In this document: piece after piece, positions 6,073 to 8,539 of the stretch | Position numbering within the stretch: the stretch's first letter is position 1 | Layout of the letters: every line of letters begins with the position of its first letter | NCBI GenBank assembly: GCA_900554085.1 | Contig: USGA01000022.1 | Location: forward strand, 1 to 8,539 | DNA: 8,539 nucleotides | Reading direction: 5' to 3' | Source: an uncultured Clostridia bacterium | GTDB lineage: Bacteria; Bacillota; Clostridia; Christensenellales; CAG-917 | The notes under the pieces: generated by a model | What the model saw: the letters and a program-made list of their open reading frames with translations, nothing else | Databases searched by the model: none | What the model was told of the DNA's origin: nothing | Translations under genes and position numbers: made by a program

Positions 6073-7263
6073 ATGGACGACATAAATTCCGCAGACGTAA
6101 TGCCCTCCCCCGAGGCGAAAGAACTCCCCGTCGGAGAAGAAGTTTCCGCATGCGACACAGCCGCCGCGGGTGAGGTCGCAAACGAAATCGTACCCGAAAC
6201 GTCGACAGACGAAATTTCGGACGACACCTCGGCACAGCCCCCCAAGGAAGCCCCGCTTTCCACCAGGAAAAAAGTGTTCAAGGCGTTCAAATTCTATCTG
6301 TTGCTTGCGGCGCTGTCCGTGGTGTGGGCTATTGCCGACTACGTTTTCATAGTCCCCAACGCATTCGCGCCGGGCGGTCTCAACGGCGTCTCTTCCCTTA
6401 TTTACAACGCGGTCTTGCCGTTCAATCAGCACCTTGCCGACACCGTGTTCAGCCCCGCCGTCACAGGTCTGGTGCTCAACATTCCTCTGCTCATCGCGGC
6501 GTTCCTGGTTCTCAATAAGAAATTCACGTTCGATACGCTCTACTGCGTAACGGTTCACTCCATTTTTATGGCGGTGTTCGACCTCATCGACGGATTCCCC
6601 AAATATTATGCAGGCAGTTACGAAAGCGGATATATGCTCCTCGCCTCGCTCGCAGGCGGCGCGATTTCCGGTCTCAGTCTCGGTCTTATGCTCCGCTTCA
6701 ACGCCTCGCGCGGCGGCACCGACATCATCGGAAAACTCATCTACGCCAAGAACCCCATTTCCAGCGTGCACTGGCTGATATTTATGTGCGACTGCGTCAT
6801 CGTCATCGCTTCCGGCGGTCTGGCATTTATCGACATAGACTTCAGCGCAGGCTCCGACGCGGTCATCACCGCCGTGCTTTCGCCTATACTCTATTCGTTC
6901 CTTTCGCTGGTCGCGACTTCGCAGGTGGCGGACGTCATTCAGTCCGGTTTCCAGGCGTCTATCGTGTTCAACGTCATTTCCGACCACCACGACGCAATAG
7001 CGGAGGAAATCACCCGCAAACTTCACCGCGGCGTTACGGTCTCCGACGGTATAGGCTACTATACGGGCAAGCAACACAAAGTACTCGTATGTGTGGTCCG
7101 CAAAAAACAGATAAACGAAGTCAAACACATCATTCAGAACAAAGACCCCGCGGCTTTCATCTACATAACGAAGGCCCGCGAAGTCAACGGCTACGGTTTT
7201 GCTCCGCTCAAGAGCGACGACTTGCCTCGTAGTGTCCGACGCAGAAATACTCAGGATTCCTGA
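6073..7263 (+). CDS. YitT-family membrane protein (DUF161 plus DUF2179)
   Basis: This 396-residue protein belongs to the YitT family of Firmicutes membrane proteins, whose function is unsettled. After an acidic, probably disordered N-terminal extension (1-65), about six membrane helices follow (roughly 74-95, 128-147, 155-173, 186-207, 232-253, 262-282). The family pattern is clear: FIVPNAFAPGGLNGVSSLI (92-110) and GLMLRFNASRGGTDIIGKL (204-222). The soluble C-terminal DUF2179 domain (about 295-378) shows GIGYYTGKQHKVLVCVVRKKQ and later DPAAFIYI..AREVNGYGF. Members usually start within a few residues of the first helix, so the extension is unusual. Start choice is uncertain: ATG 6073 has no visible Shine-Dalgarno, and the next ATG (6100) is no better. 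It may be cotranscribed with the GH3 gene and is closed by a terminator overlapping its stop codon. Confidence 0.88.
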   Translation: MDDINSADVMPSPEAKELPVGEEVSACDTAAAGEVANEIVPETSTDEISDDTSAQPPKEAPLSTRKKVFKAFKFYLLLAALSVVWAIADYVFIVPNAFAPGGLNGVSSLIYNAVLPFNQHLADTVFSPAVTGLVLNIPLLIAAFLVLNKKFTFDTLYCVTVHSIFMAVFDLIDGFPKYYAGSYESGYMLLASLAGGAISGLSLGLMLRFNASRGGTDIIGKLIYAKNPISSVHWLIFMCDCVIVIASGGLAFIDIDFSAGSDAVITAVLSPILYSFLSLVATSQVADVIQSGFQASIVFNVISDHHDAIAEEITRKLHRGVTVSDGIGYYTGKQHKVLVCVVRKKQINEVKHIIQNKDPAAFIYITKAREVNGYGFAPLKSDDLPRSVRRRNTQDS

Positions 7264-7286
7264 ACGCCCCGATTCGGGGCGTTTTT
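7263..7286 (+). terminator. Intrinsic terminator after the YitT-family gene
   Basis: An 8-bp stem (AACGCCCC at 7263-7270 with GGGGCGTT at 7276-7283) with a GATTC loop is followed by TTTTT ending at 7286. The stem begins at the last base of the stop codon. It closes the GH3-YitT transcription unit. Confidence 0.9.
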
Positions 7287-7359
7287 GTTCACGTTTTCCG
7301 CCTTTCGACGCCGCTTGCCCGCGACGTTACCGAAATTGAAGCGAAATTCCGTCATTCGT

Positions 7360-7388
7360 TGGACATATCGCAAGCACGGTAGTATGAT
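7360..7388 (+). promoter_or_regulatory. Sigma-A-type promoter of the MATE transporter gene
   Basis: TGGACA (7360-7365) and TATGAT (7383-7388) each match five of six consensus bases and are separated by 17 bases. The expected transcription start near 7395 leaves a leader of about 20 bases that holds AGAGGAG (7403-7409) before the GTG at 7415. The rest of the 128-base gap after the terminator shows nothing else identifiable. Confidence 0.75.
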
Positions 7389-7414
7389 AATCGGCGGGGA
7401 AAAGAGGAGTTGAC

Positions 7415-8539
7415 GTGGAAAAGGATTTAACCGTAGGCAGTCCCCGCAAGGTTCTTTGGAAATTTTGCCTCCCGCTCTTCGGAAGCATTGTTTTTCAGCA
7501 ACTTTACAATATAGCCGACAGTCTTGTGGCCGGAAAATTCATCGGCGAAAACGCTCTCGCCGCCGTCGGCAATTCCTACGAAATCACACTGGTTTTCATC
7601 GCTTTCGCTTTCGGTTGCAACATAGGCTGCTCGGTCGTTGCCGCGCGGTTTTTCGGCGCCAAACGTATAGCCGACGTGAAAAGCGCGGTTTCTACGGCTT
7701 ATATATCCTCGGCGGTGCTTTGCGCGGTGTTGACGGTGCTCGGGCTGACCTGCGCTCCCCTGTTGCTCAAGGCAATCAACACCCCCGACAGCATATTCGC
7801 AGACAGTCTGCTCTATCTCTACATCTACGTGGGCGGTCTGTTCTTCCTGTTCTTCTACAACATTGCGACGGGCGTGTTTGCCGCGCTCGGTGATTCGGTC
7901 ACGCCTTTCATATTGCTTGCGGTGTCCTCCGTCGCCAACATATTCGTGGACATACTTTTCGTCACCGTGTTCGCTATGGGCGTGGCGGGCGTGGCGTGGG
8001 CTACCTTCATTTGCCAGGGTATGAGTTGCGTGGTCGCGAACATCGTGCTGGTGTTCAGGCTCAAAAAACTCCGTTCCGAGGAAAAACACCGCGTTTTCTC
8101 GAAGGAAATGCTCGGCGAATTCGCAAAAGTAGCGGTACCGAGTATGCTTCAGCAAGGCTTTGTCTCGGTGGGCAACATAATTATTCAAAGCATTATAAAC
8201 ACTTTCGGAGAGGCGGTCATCGCAGGTTATTCCGCGGCTATCAAATACAACAACTTCACCGTGCTTTCGTTCACCACGCTGGGAAACGGAATGTCCAACT
8301 TCACGGCTCAGAACATAGGCGCGGACAAACCCGACCGCGTGCGCAAAGGTTTCCGCGCGGGGCTGGTTATGGTGTGCTCTTTCGCTGTGGTGTTCACGCT
8401 GGTCTACACTCTTGCGGGACAGTATGCCGTGCAACTGTTTATGAACGAGGACGCCAGCGCCGAGGCGCTTTCCACGGGCGTTATGTTCCTTATCATCGTC
8501 GCCCCGTTCTACGTAATCATAGCGGCAAAGATAATGGCG
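7415..8539 (+). CDS. MATE-family multidrug/cation efflux transporter (partial, 3' end cut)
   Basis: The reading frame is open from a GTG at 7415 to the window end, giving 375 codons of a protein that is usually about 440-460 residues. It begins MEKDLTVGSPRKVLWKFCLP, followed by FGSIVFQQLYNIADSLVAGKF (22-42), the typical first-helix pattern of bacterial MATE proteins (LYNxxDxxxxG). Other family marks are a FGCNIGCSVVAARFFGAK stretch (66-83), FAALGDSVTPF (155-165), NIFVDILFV (175-183) and the second-half repeat start LGEFAKVAVPSMLQQGFVSVGNIIIQSIIN (233-262) with GMSNFTAQNIGA (292-303). MATE proteins export organic cations or drugs by Na+ or H+ antiport; the substrate here is unknown. The GTG start is supported by AGAGGAG at 7403-7409 and by a promoter of its own. 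The last helices are beyond the window. Confidence 0.93.
   Translation, partial: MEKDLTVGSPRKVLWKFCLPLFGSIVFQQLYNIADSLVAGKFIGENALAAVGNSYEITLVFIAFAFGCNIGCSVVAARFFGAKRIADVKSAVSTAYISSAVLCAVLTVLGLTCAPLLLKAINTPDSIFADSLLYLYIYVGGLFFLFFYNIATGVFAALGDSVTPFILLAVSSVANIFVDILFVTVFAMGVAGVAWATFICQGMSCVVANIVLVFRLKKLRSEEKHRVFSKEMLGEFAKVAVPSMLQQGFVSVGNIIIQSIINTFGEAVIAGYSAAIKYNNFTVLSFTTLGNGMSNFTAQNIGADKPDRVRKGFRAGLVMVCSFAVVFTLVYTLAGQYAVQLFMNEDASAEALSTGVMFLIIVAPFYVIIAAKIMA

Noticed and set aside
6016..7128. 370-codon open frame on the minus strand over the YitT-family gene
   Set aside because: It is an antisense shadow, rich in charged residues with no family match; the plus-strand protein has clear family motifs.
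7427..8434. 335-codon open frame on the minus strand over the MATE gene
   Set aside because: It is an antisense shadow; the plus frame from 7415 encodes a well-conserved MATE transporter.

Overview
The window reads as chromosomal DNA of a Bacillota/Clostridia-type anaerobe with fairly high GC and C-ending codon preference. The evidence is indirect: strong AGGAGG-type ribosome binding sites, the short Clostridia-type SerA, a YtxC-like sporulation-family protein, a YitT/DUF2179 membrane protein, a GH3 enzyme with the C-terminal extension common in Firmicutes, and a sigma-W-like ECF promoter. A gut Clostridia lineage of the Christensenellales kind would fit, but this is a guess from style, not a demonstrated assignment. 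No mobile element, CRISPR array, tRNA or rRNA is visible.

Layout. (1) Positions 1-1249, plus strand: the last codons of serC (phosphoserine aminotransferase), then serA (phosphoglycerate dehydrogenase) with an unusually short ACT domain, ended by an intrinsic terminator. (2) 1255-1962, minus strand: a YtxC-like protein converging on serA. (3) 2067-3290, minus strand: an ECF sigma factor and a membrane-bound putative anti-sigma factor overlapping by ATGA. They are preceded by a good ECF-type promoter, which suggests autoregulation, and followed by a strong terminator. (4) 3404-6004, plus strand: a divergent, cytoplasmic family 3 glycoside hydrolase with its own sigma-A-type promoter and a palindrome in the spacer. 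(5) 6073-7286, plus strand: a YitT-family membrane protein with an acidic N-terminal extension and no visible Shine-Dalgarno, probably reachable by read-through from the GH3 gene, then a terminator. (6) 7360-8539, plus strand: a promoter and the first 375 codons of a MATE-family efflux transporter that runs off the window.

The genes are mostly unrelated housekeeping and accessory functions: serine synthesis, possible sporulation, envelope-stress signalling, glucoside use and transport. No novel multi-gene defence or biosynthetic system is apparent. The most unusual signals are (a) a near-total absence of the tetranucleotides CATG, GATC and AGCT, with synonymous codon switching that avoids them, and (b) the loss of the serine-binding half of the SerA ACT domain. 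Counts were made by eye and should be recomputed.
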